The position numbers were made by a program, and so were the translations under genes. A DNA stretch of 64,000 nt from Cyrtodaria siliqua (Eukaryota; Mollusca; Bivalvia; Adapedonta; Hiatellidae): the NCBI GenBank assembly GCA_037043455.1, contig JAWPHD010001270.1, positions 62,001 through 126,000 on the forward strand, read 5' to 3'. Shown here one piece after another: positions 36,216-48,235 of this stretch (positions within the stretch are counted from its first letter, which is position 1; each line of letters begins with the position of its first letter). The notes beneath the pieces were generated by a model, which ran no database searches, was not told where the DNA came from, and saw only the letters and a list, made by a program, of their open reading frames with translations.

Positions 36216-37384
36216 TGATAGAGCTTTTAACGTGTAAATTCGTTGTTGCTGGGACAGCAGAAAATCTCAAATTACTTCCAGGGTGTCTTTATTTAGACTT
36301 GGTTGAACATTTAAAAAAAAAGTCACTAACTTCTGATGGAGCAGAATGCATTAAAAATGCCGTATCAGAAATAACTTTTCAAGTCAAATTGATGTGTGAT
36401 TTCGAAATGGAAGGTATTTTTGTTCAGGCATTTGTTAAGTTTTGTCTGAAATGTCTAAAAAAATGTTTGGCAACACATGCACCCCAAATAATAGTAAATT
36501 TATAAGTAAGATAAGAGAAAACATAATCCAAACGAGAAAATGATTTAACGTAGCATACATGTTTATGTGTTGTGTAGCACAGATGTAATAACATGCCTAT
36601 GGCTACTAAAATTGCATGCTCACGACTACGTACTAAAGGGAAAAAAGATACGCAATTTGGGAATTTCTGCTGTATATATTGTATGTTTAATATGCTGCTG
36701 TTAATCAAATGGTACTTGACTATATTAGACTACTCCTTATGGAAAGGATACTAACAACACCTAACACCCCAAAGGTTATCCCTTCAAAGTTTCATTATTG
36801 ATAGAATATGCGTTTGGCTCAAGCCGGGGAGCAAAATTAGGATGTGACATTGTGCGATTGCTTTACATTGAATACAGTACTGAAATGGCTCAAATTTTCA
36901 AAGTGGAACTTCAACATTTATGAATTTCGTGTTACAAAGTGTACTGTGATTAAAAAGTCTACAACAGCACCGTTTTGTCCTTTCTCTGACTAGCTGCAAA
37001 CCCTTTTTTACGAAACATCTTGGGATTTCTCTGGAATGATACATGTAATTAAGTGTGCAGTATATACATTATATAGCGGAAATTTCCGAGTTGCGTTTCT
37101 TGTTTCCTTTAGTATAGTTTAAGAAATTGTAATTGCAGTTTTTAAGATGGATGGCATGACATAAAGGGTTCACTTTGTCTTCTGTTGTCGTTAAATGTTA
37201 GTCTTGGTATCAGAGAAGGCAACCAGACTTCCTGCATGTCTTCTCATGCTGATGGAAATGAAAAATGCACTTTACGTTTATTTACTAAAAACATGCACAA
37301 ACATATATACGTAAATTCCAGCAAATGATGGTGATTTGGTTAATAAATCTGAAATATTTTGTTGATTTTTGGTAACATCACACA
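36216..37384. other. intronic stretch without recognised features
   Basis: Open frames at about 36200-36505 are AT-rich and lysine/leucine biased, without a recognised motif. I do not call them genes. Confidence 0.35.
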
Positions 37385-37394
37385 AGTTAACCTT

Positions 37395-37560
37395 ACAATT
37401 GGTTGTTAAATCTAACATTTGGAGTTATTTGAGTTATATTTTTGTATAACATCACACAATTTAGTCACTGGACAGTAGAAAGATTTTCTCTGAAGGTTAT
37501 ATTTTTGGATAACATCGCATAATTTAGTCACTGGACAGTAGTAGAACTATTTTCTCTTCA
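37395..37560. repeat. about 65-bp tandem duplication
   Basis: The segment with AACATCACACAATTTAGTCA and CTGGACAGTAGAAAGATTTT is followed by a close second copy (AACATCGCATAATTTAGTCA, CTGGACAGTAGTAGAACTAT). Confidence 0.75.
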
Positions 37561-37714
37561 GTTCACAATTAAATGGCTGAATTTTGAAGCAAATCCAGTT
37601 TGATACCGTTTTGCTTAATTTTTGTAATGAATCTTTGTTATAAACACAATTAAGATTTTCAATATGCTTCAATGAACGTTTCTACTTGTTTATATGTGTT
37701 AATTGCCAGTTTTA

Positions 37715-37913
37715 AACCTTCGCCTCTCACCGCTGCGGGGTTCGGAGCTCGACTTGTAAGTGAGGAGTGTCGATTCTTACGGATGACTGGAGGTATACAG
37801 TACTGGTTCTACCCAGGAAAAATGGGTGATCTGTCTCCACCACAAAAAAGCGACCTTCATATATAACCTGACATGCATTGAAAATGACGTTAAACACCAT
37901 ACAAACAAACAAT
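37715..37913 (+). mobile_element. 5'-truncated SINE family C, perfect 14-bp target duplication
   Basis: It begins inside the tRNA head between the A and B boxes (CTCTCACCGCTGCGGGGTTC). It continues through GGTTCTACCCAGGAAAAATG to the family tail CACCATACAAACAAACAA. AATTGCCAGTTTTA lies at both sides (37701-37714, 37914-37927). Lacking the A box, it cannot drive its own transcription. Confidence 0.9.
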
Positions 37914-37950
37914 AATTGCCAGTTTTAGCAGGACAGTGAATCTGTATTAA

Positions 37951-38161
37951 CCATTAACACACTAAGCACGACTATAATAGCCTTTGCGTCCATTGTAAAC
38001 CCAGATCAGCCTGCGAGTGCGAGTAACCGTGATCATGGTTTTTGCAATGTCCGGCTGCTGTTGATCAGTCATTTTGCCCAAAACACCCCTTATTCACATA
38101 AATGGAATGGTCTTAATTCAAAGAAAGAACAGTCCATTATATATATGTAGCGGATTAAGGC
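37951..38161 (+). mobile_element. piggyBac-like MITE P1, complete copy
   Basis: TTAA flanks both sides (37947-37950, 38162-38165). Termini are CCATTAACACACTAAGCACG and TAGCGGATTAAGGC. The interior has GCGTCCATTGTAAACCCAGA and AATGGAATGGTCTTAATTC. It is followed 83 bp later by an inverted copy. Confidence 0.8.
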
Positions 38162-38244
38162 TTAATCTGGTAGCCATAACAACTTGATAATGTTTTTCAT
38201 TGAGATATTAGTGCTTACAAAATAGTCTTTACAAGGTTGGTTAG

Positions 38245-38442
38245 CCCTTAACCCGCTACATATATATAATGGACTGTTCTGTCTTTAAATTAAGACCATT
38301 CCATTTATGTGACAAAGTGGTGTTTGGGGGAAATGACTTATCAGCAACTGGACATTGTAAACCCTGATCACCCTGCGAGTTACTCGCAGGCTGATCTGGG
38401 TTTACAATGGATGCAAAGGCTATTATAGTCGTGCTTAACGGG
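38245..38442 (-). mobile_element. piggyBac-like MITE P1, inverted neighbour copy
   Basis: Inverse orientation to the copy at 37951, with flanks TTAG (38241-38244) and TTAA (38443-38446). The perfect inner palindrome GCGAGT-TA-CTCGC extends to GATCA-CCTGCGAG...CTCGCAGG-TGATC. The two neighbouring copies could pair over about 200 bp in RNA from either strand. Confidence 0.8.
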
Positions 38443-38446
38443 TTAA

Positions 38447-39387
38447 ATAGTCTGTACTGTCAATTTTGAGACGGTATATCGAGTGTGGAATGGGTCGCAT
38501 AATTATGTTGTTTATTGGCCGATATACTGTCTCAGAATTCAGAAGTACAAATTATTTAACCCTGTTCTAATGGTCTTTAACCAGGAAATGCATCTAAAGC
38601 TGATCAAAAGGTTCACGTCAACGGTCGAACGTCATTCCATGCGATTTTAGATTCATCTGACGTCAGTTTATTTACACTTAACAAAGGTGTCGTTCAATGA
38701 AATGTAACATTTTATCTGTCATCCAATTGGAACAAGCGTTTTATCTGAACCTTGTATAATTTGCGATGATTTGTACGTCGACAATTTTAATGCCCCAGCC
38801 AATCAGAATGCAGGACATTCCTGAAGCGCGTTAGAATTAATAATAACGGTAGATGGGCGACACATGCTTTCTGATGATCACATAGTCTATGTTATATCCA
38901 TGTTTTGTTTTAAAGATGAATATTTTACACCCCTACAATTTGGTAAATATTTTGTCATGATCTGGTAGTAATGGTGTTGGTTTTAATTAAGTTCTTACAG
39001 ATCACGTACCTCTCATCTCATCTCTGTCTTATCTCGCCTTTCTCGTTGTAACTCATTTTGACTCATTTTGAATGTTATTTCTTTTTGGATTATTCTATAT
39101 TTAGAATTTTATGATTCTTGGTTTCAAGAAACTCATTAGTCATCGAGAGATACAAACAGTCTTAATCTGTTTCTCATACATGTGATACTTTCAGGACCTC
39201 AATCTGGGAGTTTAGTGATTTTTTTAAGGGAGATTCATGCAAAAATCTTGGAGGTTTTTTCGCGGACTATTTTTAGCGCGCGAGCAGTATTTTTTACCCA
39301 AATTCCACAAACTAATACCTAAAAATACACTTTTAAACAAGTTTCTTCATTGATGTCAGGGGAGATAACAAGAATGAATAAAAACAG
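38447..39387. other. intronic stretch, nothing recognised
   Basis: No exon or repeat family was recognised. A GGAAATGCATCTAAAGC segment after TTAACCAG at about 38584 lacks a good donor. Confidence 0.35.
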
Positions 39388-41305
39388 TTTTTAGCTCTAC
39401 TGATCAGAGATCAGCAGAGCTTATGCCGTGGTCCGGCGTCCGTCCGTTCGTCTGTCCGTCTGTCTGTCCGTCTGTCTGTAAACTTTTTTTTGTAGCGACT
39501 TCTCCTCTGAAACTACTGAATGGATTTTCATGAAACTTCACAGAAATGTTGCCCATGAAGTCTAGTTGATCCTAGCAAAAATTCATGTTGATGTGAAATC
39601 CAAGATGGCCGCCAGATCTAAAAATAGGTTTTAAAAAAACAAGTTTGTAGCGACTTCTTCATGAAAACTATAAGTGATATTGATATGGGACTTTTTCTAA
39701 AATGATCAGCATGACATGATGTTGGTCCTTGTCGAAAATCGTTTTGATTCGACGTTAAACATGGCTGCCAGCGGCCACCTTTGTTTACATAGAGTTATAT
39801 AATGAAAACTTGTAGCTACTACTCCTCTGAAACTACCTATTTTCATGAAACTTCACAGGAATGTTCCTCTTGATGTCTAATTGATCCTAGCAAAATTTCA
39901 GGTCGGCCGGAAATTCAAGATGGCCGCCACGGCTAAAAATAAATTTTCAAAATACAAGTTTGTAGCGACTACTTCTTGAAAACTATAAGTGATATTGATA
40001 TGGGACTTTTTCTAAAATGATCAGCATGACATGATGTTGGTCCTTGTCAAAAATCGTTTTGATTCAACATTAAACATGGCTGCCAGCGGCCATCTTTGTT
40101 TACATACAGTTATATAGTAAAAACTTGTAGCGACTACTCCTTTGAAACTACTTGACAGATTTTCATGAAACTTTACAGGAATGTTGCTCTTAATGTCTAA
40201 TTGATCCTAGCAAAATTTCAGATCTGCCAGAAATTCAAGATGGCTGCCACAGCTAAAAATAGATTTTTAAAAAAGAAAATTGTAGCGACTACCTCTTGAA
40301 AACTATAAGTGATATTGATATGGGACTTTTTGTAAAATGATCAGCATGACATGATGGTTATCAGAGTCAAACATTATTTTGATTTGACGTTAAACATGGC
40401 TGCCAGTGGCCATCTTTGTTTACATAGAGTTATATGATGAAAACTTGTAGCGACTACTCCTCTGAAACTACCTGACGGATTTTCATGAAACTTCACAGGA
40501 ATGTTGCTCTTGATGTCTAATTGATCCTAGCAAAATTTCAGGTCACCCGGAAATTCAAGATGGCTGCCATGGCTAAAAATAGATTTTCAAAATACAAGTT
40601 TGTAGCGACTACTTCTTGAAGACTATAAGTGATGTTGATATTGGACTTTTTGTAAAATGATCAGCATGACATGATGTTGGTCCTTGTCAAAAATTGTTTT
40701 GATTAAACGTTAAACATGGCTGCCAGCGGCCATCTTTGTTTACATAGAGTTATATAGTAAAAACTTGTAGCGATTAATCCTTTGAAACTACTTGGCAGAT
40801 TTTCATGAAACTTTACAGGAATGTTGCTCTTAATGTTTAATTGATCCTAGCAAAATTTCAGATCGGCCAGAAATTCAAGATGGCCGCCATAGCTAAAATT
40901 AGATTTTTTAAAAAAGAAGTTTGTAGCTACTACGTCTTGAAAACTATAAGTGATATTGATATGGGACCTTTTGTAAAATGATCAGCATGACATGATGGTT
41001 ATCAGAGTCAAACATTATTTTGATTCGACGTTAAACATGGCTGTCAGCGGCCATCTTTGTTTACATAGAGTTATATAATGAAAACTTGTAGCGACTATTC
41101 CTGTGAAACTACTTGACGGATTTTCATGAAACTTCACAGGAATGTTGCTCTTGATGTCTGATTGATCCTAGCAAAATTTCAGGTCGGCCGGAAATTCAAG
41201 ATGGCCGCCACGGCTAAAAATAATTTTTCAAAAAACAAGTCTGTAGCGACTACTTCCTGAAATCAAAATCAATCAGTAGAGCTTCAAGGTCATTGACCTC
41301 TTGTT
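39388..41305 (+). mobile_element. 1.9-kb Helentron-like non-autonomous element with array
   Basis: It starts TTTTTAGCTCTACTGATCAG with a perfect GAGATCAG/CTGATC fold, then a CGTCCGTCCGTTCGTCTGTC head. About six composite units of roughly 300 bp follow (TTGTAGCGACTACTCCTCTG, GATTTTCATGAAACTTCACA, CAAGATGGCCGCCACGGCTA, TGATCAGCATGACATGATGT, GCTGCCAGCGGCCATCTTTG). The right end carries the inverse subterminal CAGTAGAGCTT, the small hairpin AGGTC-ATT-GACCT and terminus CTTGTT. Subterminal inverted repeats, a 3' hairpin and central tandem repeats are the described Helentron/HINE layout; no enzyme is encoded. A truncated relative is at 12885-13385. Confidence 0.8.
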
Positions 41306-42887
41306 AAACAATATTTTATTTAATAATCAATGATAAACATGTTCATAACAGCTGCTGTTATTTGGTTATGCTCAATAATCTACTTTAATACTTTCAGACA
41401 GTGTCCCTTTAAAGTTTGTTGTTATATTTTCGTACTAACAAAACATAAAAATATTGAGAAAGTAAGAGTTAAAAAAATTCTAAAAAAAAATCGACTAAAA
41501 TAATATATTTTTTTACTCCACCCACTCCTCCAAATATTGGCCGCGATTTTTCAAAAACGGCCGTGCAAAAGACTGCACGGGAAAATAACCGATAGTATGA
41601 ATCAAATTCAGTACGATATACAATAGTACGAATCTAATTGAGTACGAAATTTCGTAGGAGTTGTCGTTCTTCATTCTATTTTTAGAAGCAAAATCTGCTT
41701 ATCATTAGAGAAATTTTAACTTGAAAAACACCCCATCTTGATTAAAAAGTTTGAGACCCCATCTTGATTGATTTATTTCAGATATCCACCCCTATTCCCC
41801 ACAACTCAATTGTTTTAATTAAACATACTCATTAAATTCACGTTGACAAAGTCTACTTTCGTTTTCGCTATCCGATAATTACTGCATCACTTTAACAAAC
41901 ATTCATTTTCCACTTGTAAATAAATGACGCCGGCAATTTGTTTCAAGTCGTATCTAACCTGTTTAATTACAGACATCATTAATGACTTCATAAGTGTGCT
42001 GCTAATCCTTTGGTAGGACCAATTAAGCCAATAAACTGGTTAAAAATAACAGTTTCAGCCACTTTCCCCCAGACTATTGATCCAGGTCAAATCCATGTAT
42101 GTCACGTGACGATCTCGCGAATCAAGAGACAATAACATTTACGCAAACATATACCAAACAAAGGTAATAGACCGATGATTTTAGAAAAATCAATTTTAGC
42201 AATTTTACGGGAGTTTTTCACACAATTCCTTGGGGCCGGGAGGAGGGTTAGAATTCCGTGAGATTTCATCTCACGCCGTGAGGTATCACATGTATGGTTT
42301 CTCACAGGAATTTAAATGCTCAGTCAGTTCTCAGAACACAATGGCATGACGTGATGTCATAATACCAGGATGTGATGTCACAATACCAGAAAGTGATGTC
42401 ATGAATCGATAGAAGCAACCAAATGAAAGTATGAATGAAGCATTCTGATTGGTTCAGTGATAAAAATTGGACCAATGAAACCAGTTAATTTAAAACTCAT
42501 TACATTCTCACTGAGGTTCTTGAAATCCAGAAACACAAAATTCTAATAATAAAATAATTCTAAAATGATTTAATAGACTGTTTTAAATGGGAGATTATGT
42601 CCCATTCTAACTTTATATATTCATGAAGTTACCTCCCTTTTTCCCCTCTTGTCTTCTGCCCAATAAGCTGAAGCACTGTATCAGTTTATGAAAGCAATGT
42701 ACCAAACTTTGTCCTGCTGAGGTCTCTTCGAGTTTGCAGCATGTCTGAAAAAACATCCTCTCCTAATACTTGTGTTAATTAATACTCAACTGAATGGTAG
42801 AATGCAATATCCTATATACATAGAGATTACCGGAAAATCATTTTTTGGTCTGAACATTTTAATCTAAAACTTGATATACCATCATTA
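41306..42887. other. intronic stretch, no gene recognised
   Basis: AT-rich sequence. CACAATACCAGAAAGTGATG and nearby ATACCAGGATGTGATGTC form a short local repeat (about 42340-42405). No other feature was recognised. Confidence 0.35.
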
Positions 42888-43128
42888 GGCCACCTTTAAA
42901 AATATTTATGTTTGCCCTTTCCCGACCTTAATTTCAAATTTTGGGTCGGTAGGTAGGCAAATATATATTTTTTTATAACAAAAACACTTTTGTTATTAGC
43001 AGCATATCTATAGGACCAGCAATTTTTTAAAAAAAGGGGTTCCATAAATTCAGATTATTTGTTTTAGGTAGGGCCCTTTTTGGAGGTCAGTCGGGAAAGG
43101 GCAAACATTAAATTATTTAATTGTGGCC
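42888..43128. mobile_element. Harbinger-like MITE, TTA target duplication (copy 3)
   Basis: GGCCAC at the left and GTGGCC at the right, with TTA on both sides (42885-42887, 43129-43131). TGTTTGCCCTTTCCCGACC on the left pairs with GGTCAGTCGGGAAAGGGCAA on the right, and GGGTCGGTAGGTAGG is inside. Shares GGCC ends, TWA target and GGTAGGTAGG tract with the copies at 562 and 5179. Confidence 0.85.
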
Positions 43129-45309
43129 TTATCTACTAAATTTTACCTTTAACACAAAAAGAATCACTAAAAATGGATTTAAAAATCAATTTTATGGGTC
43201 CGAGTTATCACACCTCGGTAACGCAAACGTAAACAAAACTTATTTAAGTGCTTTCAAAGTCATTATTTTTAGTTTAATTTAAAAGGCTGAAACCAGTAAG
43301 ATGATGGGATTCAAGCAATGTATTACTAATTTTCAGATATTTTTGATAGACTGGTTACTTTTTCACCAAAACCTTCATAAAGTTGTGCAATTTAAAAAGA
43401 CCTTAAGCTTCTAAATAATACATATTGTACATGATCTGTGCACTTTGTGTTTAAACCATCGACCATGTGTACTTTCAAATTACATTTTTCTGATAATTTG
43501 CTCCATTTCTCTAAAAAGGTCAAATAAGCCTGGTAAAATATTTTCTTTTTTTTCCTCACTTACTGCCATTTTGAACAGAACTGAGCTTCTACTAGACATT
43601 CCGATATAGGCATCTCATTGGGTTTATCGGTCACACATTGTAGGTACAAACAGTTCATACTGTTACGATGTTCAGCACGTTTGTTTTCAATATGAAAGTT
43701 GGACCTACCATGTTTGTACCTTGAGACCAATTTAGGGTACGATCTGTTCAAAAATGGTTTGAAGCATATTCAGCCTAGGGTATTTTGTGTATCCATAAAT
43801 CAATGCATTTAATATGCCCGTCTGTATTATATTATAGACAGTTCTTGTGGGTAATCTGGTATAACAGTTTTGTTGTGCAGTTTGGTTACTTATCAAGTTG
43901 TAATTTCACATTATTGAAATTGTATACAGCTTTTCTGGAATAGTTTCAGTTTTTATTTTTTTATGCACTTATATTTTACCCTTACATCATTATCAAACTA
44001 ATTTTTGCCTTAAAAGCACTTCACCTTTCGAGATAAGAAAAGCATAATTTACTTCCCAGAATTAGGAAATGACACCTCTGCATTTGCCGTTTAAGGAAAG
44101 CAAATCAGTTTACACCTAGGTGGAATACGCATGTGTGTTATGAAATGTGCAAAGTATAAGACTTAGTGTTTATAATTATTCTTTTTGAGTTTTAAGGTTA
44201 AGATTTGTGAAGTATTTTATAATGGAACCTGACTATAACCTTATTCGTTAAATAAAACATTCATCATCTTAAAACTATCTGTTTTTCTTCTTTTACATGG
44301 TTATCTCCTGGTTATGTAATTATCTCCCTTACTTGTTGGTGATTGGAGGAGTGCTGTTGTGAATCTGTATACATTTTAATTCAAAGGTTCAAGAGTGATT
44401 CAAGAGGACCTCTAACCAGTCTTCTCCCATTTCCAGACATATAGGAAGCCACCTCCACCCATTTCCAGACACATAAGAAGAGTTCTCCCTCACCCCCATT
44501 TTTAGTGCCATTTCCAGGGGGACCCCTCCACCAATTTCCAGACATATATGATTTTTTTTTCTGTTTAGAAAGTGTCAGACAGCAAACCATGTTTCCAGTT
44601 ATACTGAAACTATTGAAGATTTTTTATATATAAAGCTGATGAAAAGCCAAGTAAGAGCCTTTTGGTGCTCATCCCCGATTTATAATTGCCAGTGATGTAC
44701 TATCAAATAATATAGTTTATTTTGTATCTGTATTGTAGTGTATATTAGTATGTATGCATGTATATGTATTGATGGTTCTAGGACTGCTCCTTGTTAACAG
44801 GCTGGTGCTCTCACGTCATGTGACGTTGGTCCTTGTTAACAGTTGCTCACACACGTCATTGGTCCTTGTTAACAAGTACTCACATTTGTCCTTGTTAACC
44901 TTAAATATAAACCTGTTTCAGGTTGTATGCTGTATGTTTCACTGCCTTAAATATAGACCTATATCAGGTTGTATGCTGTATAATGATGAACTATTGGTAC
45001 TTCGTTTGCTGTTGAACTTTTATTTAATATATATGGGATATGTTTGTAAAGACATCTGCAGTAATGTCAAAATATTGAAGCATAATGTATTAATTTCAAC
45101 TGAAATAGTCGCCTGTAAATATTAGCGATATTTGCATGATAAACATGACTGTACATGTATGTAGTCTTAATTTAAATGATGGTCATAAAGTTGGCCGGTG
45201 CCCACAATAATGTTTAAAATCTCTTTCTAAATGCCCATGTACAGGTGAGGTACCAATTATGGGTAAGATTTTGTTTCAATCATATCACCTGCATTTAATA
45301 TGTAATACT
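43129..45309. other. intronic stretch with minor local repeats
   Basis: CCCATTTCCAGACATATAGG-type segments are repeated three times around 44425-44550, and GTCCTTGTTAACA-type segments around 44788-44900. Open frames (for example 44754-45125) show no protein motif. Confidence 0.4.
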
Positions 45310-46310
45310 CACTATATCTGTGCCACCTGCAAGGCTGTAGCAGTCTTCATGCTACATTAGGACAAGTCATTCATGTCTGTGCCGTCTACAAGTCTGTGCC
45401 ATCTACAAGGTTGAAGCCACCTTCATGTCTGTGCCATTTACAAGGTTGTAGCCACCTTCATGTCTGTGCCATCTACAAGGTTGTAGCCACCTTCATGTTG
45501 GTGCCATCTACAAGGTTGTAGCCACCTTCATGTTGGTGCCATCTACAAGGTTGTAGCCACGTTCATGTCTGTGCCATTTACAAGGTTGTAGCCACCTTCA
45601 TGTCTGTGCCATTTACAAGGTTGTAGCCACCTTCATGTCTGTGCCATCTACAAGGTTGTAGCCACCTTCATGGCTGTGCCATCTACAAGGTTGTAGCCAC
45701 CTTCATGTTGGTGCCATCTACAAGGTTGTAGCCACGTTCATGTCTGTGCCATCGACAGGGTTGTAGGCACGTTCATGTCTGTGCCATCTACAAGGTTGTA
45801 GCCACCTTCATGTCTGTGCCATCTACAGTGTTGTAGCCACCTTCATGTTGGTGCCATCTACAAGGTTGTAGCCACCTTTATGTCTGCCGTCTACAGTTAT
45901 AGCCACCTTCATGTCTGTGCCATCTACAAGGTTGTAGCAACCTTCATGTCTGTGCCATCTACAATGTTGTAGGCACCTTCATGTCTGGGCCATCTACAAG
46001 GTTGTAGCCACCTTTATGTCTGTGCCATCTGCAGGGTTGTAGCCACCTTCATGTCTGTGCCATCTACAAGGTTGTAGCCACCTTCATGTCTGTGCCATCT
46101 ACAAGGTTGTAGCCACCTTCATGTATGTGCCATCTACAAGGTTGTAGCCACCTTTAATGTCTCTGCCATCTACAAGGTTGTAGGCACCTTCATGTCTCTG
46201 CCATCTATAAGGCTGTAGTCACCTTCATGTATGTGCCATCTACAAGGTTGTAGCTACCTTCATGACTGTGCCAGCGACAAGGTGTAGACACCTTCATGTT
46301 TGTGGCATCT
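45310..46310. repeat. 35-bp minisatellite, about 27 units
   Basis: The unit is GGTTGTAGCCACCTTCATGT then CTGTGCCATCTACAA. Most units are exact or differ at one to three positions, with more divergence at the ends. Intronic. Confidence 0.92.
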
Positions 46311-46620
46311 GCACTTTATACTGCAAGGCAACTTACAAGGCAAGTTGCTAAATGAGGCATGTGCACCATAATAATAATTTTCTTCAACTTCTTTTGCAAT
46401 ACATAAAACCTCACGGTGGCATGTCTAAAGGGACATCATTCTTCATGTTATCTGCATTTTCCTACAAGTCGGCAAATCAAAACAGCACTAGTCACAGCAT
46501 TCCCTGTAATCATATTGCAAATCCAAATTTTCCCTACACTGTTGGAGCATGTATTCATGGTCTGTATGGTAAAGACTGCATTTAAAACCTTCTCATCTGA
46601 AAAGGATGTAAATTACGAGG

Positions 46621-46885
46621 TCCCGCCTTAATTCCATTAAGCGATGGGAAATCTTATATTAGCAGTATTTTATAATGGTTATTTCGACAATAAAACACGT
46701 TTAAAAACATTTTTTAACTGAAAAAATGCAATAAACTGTTAATAATTACCTATTATGTGTTTTAATTTTACATTATGCAGACCGTTTAAGCCGAAATTAA
46801 GGTTTAATTTCATACCCCAGCCAACCCCATTTTCACTTCTAGGAGAAAGGGTTTGATGGGGTATGAAAGTTAATACTCAGACCAC
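46621..46885 (+). mobile_element. non-coding repeat R, copy with empty TTAA site
   Basis: Begins TCCCGCCTTAATTCCATTAA and GCGATGGGAAATCTTATATT, and ends in a hairpin (TTTCATACCCCA against TGGGGTATGAAA) and TTAATACTCAGACCAC. A second copy is at 58477-59050, where a MITE sits exactly at the TTAA that is intact here (46637-46640). Confidence 0.75.
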
Positions 46886-48235
46886 CTAATCAAATAGCAT
46901 TCAATCAACCATCAATCCAACAATGTTGCAAATACCAATATTCCCTGCAATATTTCAAGTCACATTTTTAATAACCTACAACATTGCACGTCCCAATATT
47001 TCCTGCAACTGACAAAGTCCCAATGGGCCAGTTTGTGAAAAAAAAAATTGAGCAATTTCACAACAATCTCCTCTTGAACCACTCAATGGATGTTATAGTA
47101 TTTGTACATACTATTCTTTGGTCTTTGCTCATTAAAGATGTTTATTTTTCATTGCATCAGTCATCCAAAATGGCTGCTATTGCTAAAAATAGACAGAAAT
47201 TCAGGACACTGCAAACAACATTATTGTCAAAACAGCTTATTCACTGGTAATAAAAAATATTAGATGCATGTTCTTGATTGTTATGTTTTTTATTGTCATA
47301 CATATTAAATATAACTACCAATGCACATTTTACATACAATTTCAATTACAGGGAAATGTAAAATCTAAAACAGACTGAAACTGTGATTCTTTAATCTTGA
47401 CCATGATCCTTGGGTAGTGCTGTTTCATTAGTGTTTTTCATTGCATCTGACTGCTATTACTAATAATTGTCCAACAAAAAGGACATTTTAAACAAACTTT
47501 CCTCTGAAACCACCTATTCAATTACAGGAAAGATCATATGTATGTTTGTTGGAGGTTGACCTCTATCAAGCTAGTGTTACAGTGCATTAGGTAGTAAAGG
47601 ATCACTCGGGTTAAAAGCGTAAATTTAAAACTAAAGGACTTTTTCAAGAGCGTTTCTTACTGGATTCTGCTGTCTCAGTAATATGATAACCAACATTATT
47701 ATGAACTATGCCTTATATGTGTGCTAGCTTAGTGTTGAAAATCTGCCATTTTGCCTGTTTACAGGATCATGGTCCCTAAAAGTTTAAAACATCAAATCAT
47801 GGATGTTTTGATGATCAGGCCTGAGCATTTTAAACCAAATTGTAGTAAAAAAAACATCTGTTACGCCTTATTTCATTTTAAGGGTATTTATTTATTCCTT
47901 TTAAAAACTCACATCCTTCAGGCTGTAACGGATCACTTTTTTTGATAGGTGTTACACTAAATAGGTAATTACTCTCGGAAATATGTATCAAACCTTTAGG
48001 CTAATGTATATATGTATGCTTATATGATAACTCTTCAAACATGGAAAGTTTGATAAAAAACTAATGCATATGGGCTGAATAAATTAAATGTAAACAGAAA
48101 CTGATCCGTTACTACCGATGATCCGCTATTGCCATATCAACTGTATTTGTTGATCTCCAGTCCTATTCATAATATTTTCACAGTTGAGCATCTGATAACT
48201 ATATTATCCACTCACTCTGACCAACAGTAAATTAC
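46886..48235. other. intronic stretch, possible weak foldback
   Basis: GGTAGTAAAGGATCACTCGG near 47590 and, inverted, CCGATGATCCGCTATTGCC near 48117 may be degenerate inverted ends of one element. A CCAAAATGGCTGCTATTGCT motif sits at 47166. No gene was recognised. Confidence 0.35.

Noticed and set aside
36092..36505. 137-codon open frame as a gene
   Set aside because: Its first part is a Helentron-like repeat remnant and the rest is AT-driven sequence with no motif or splice support.
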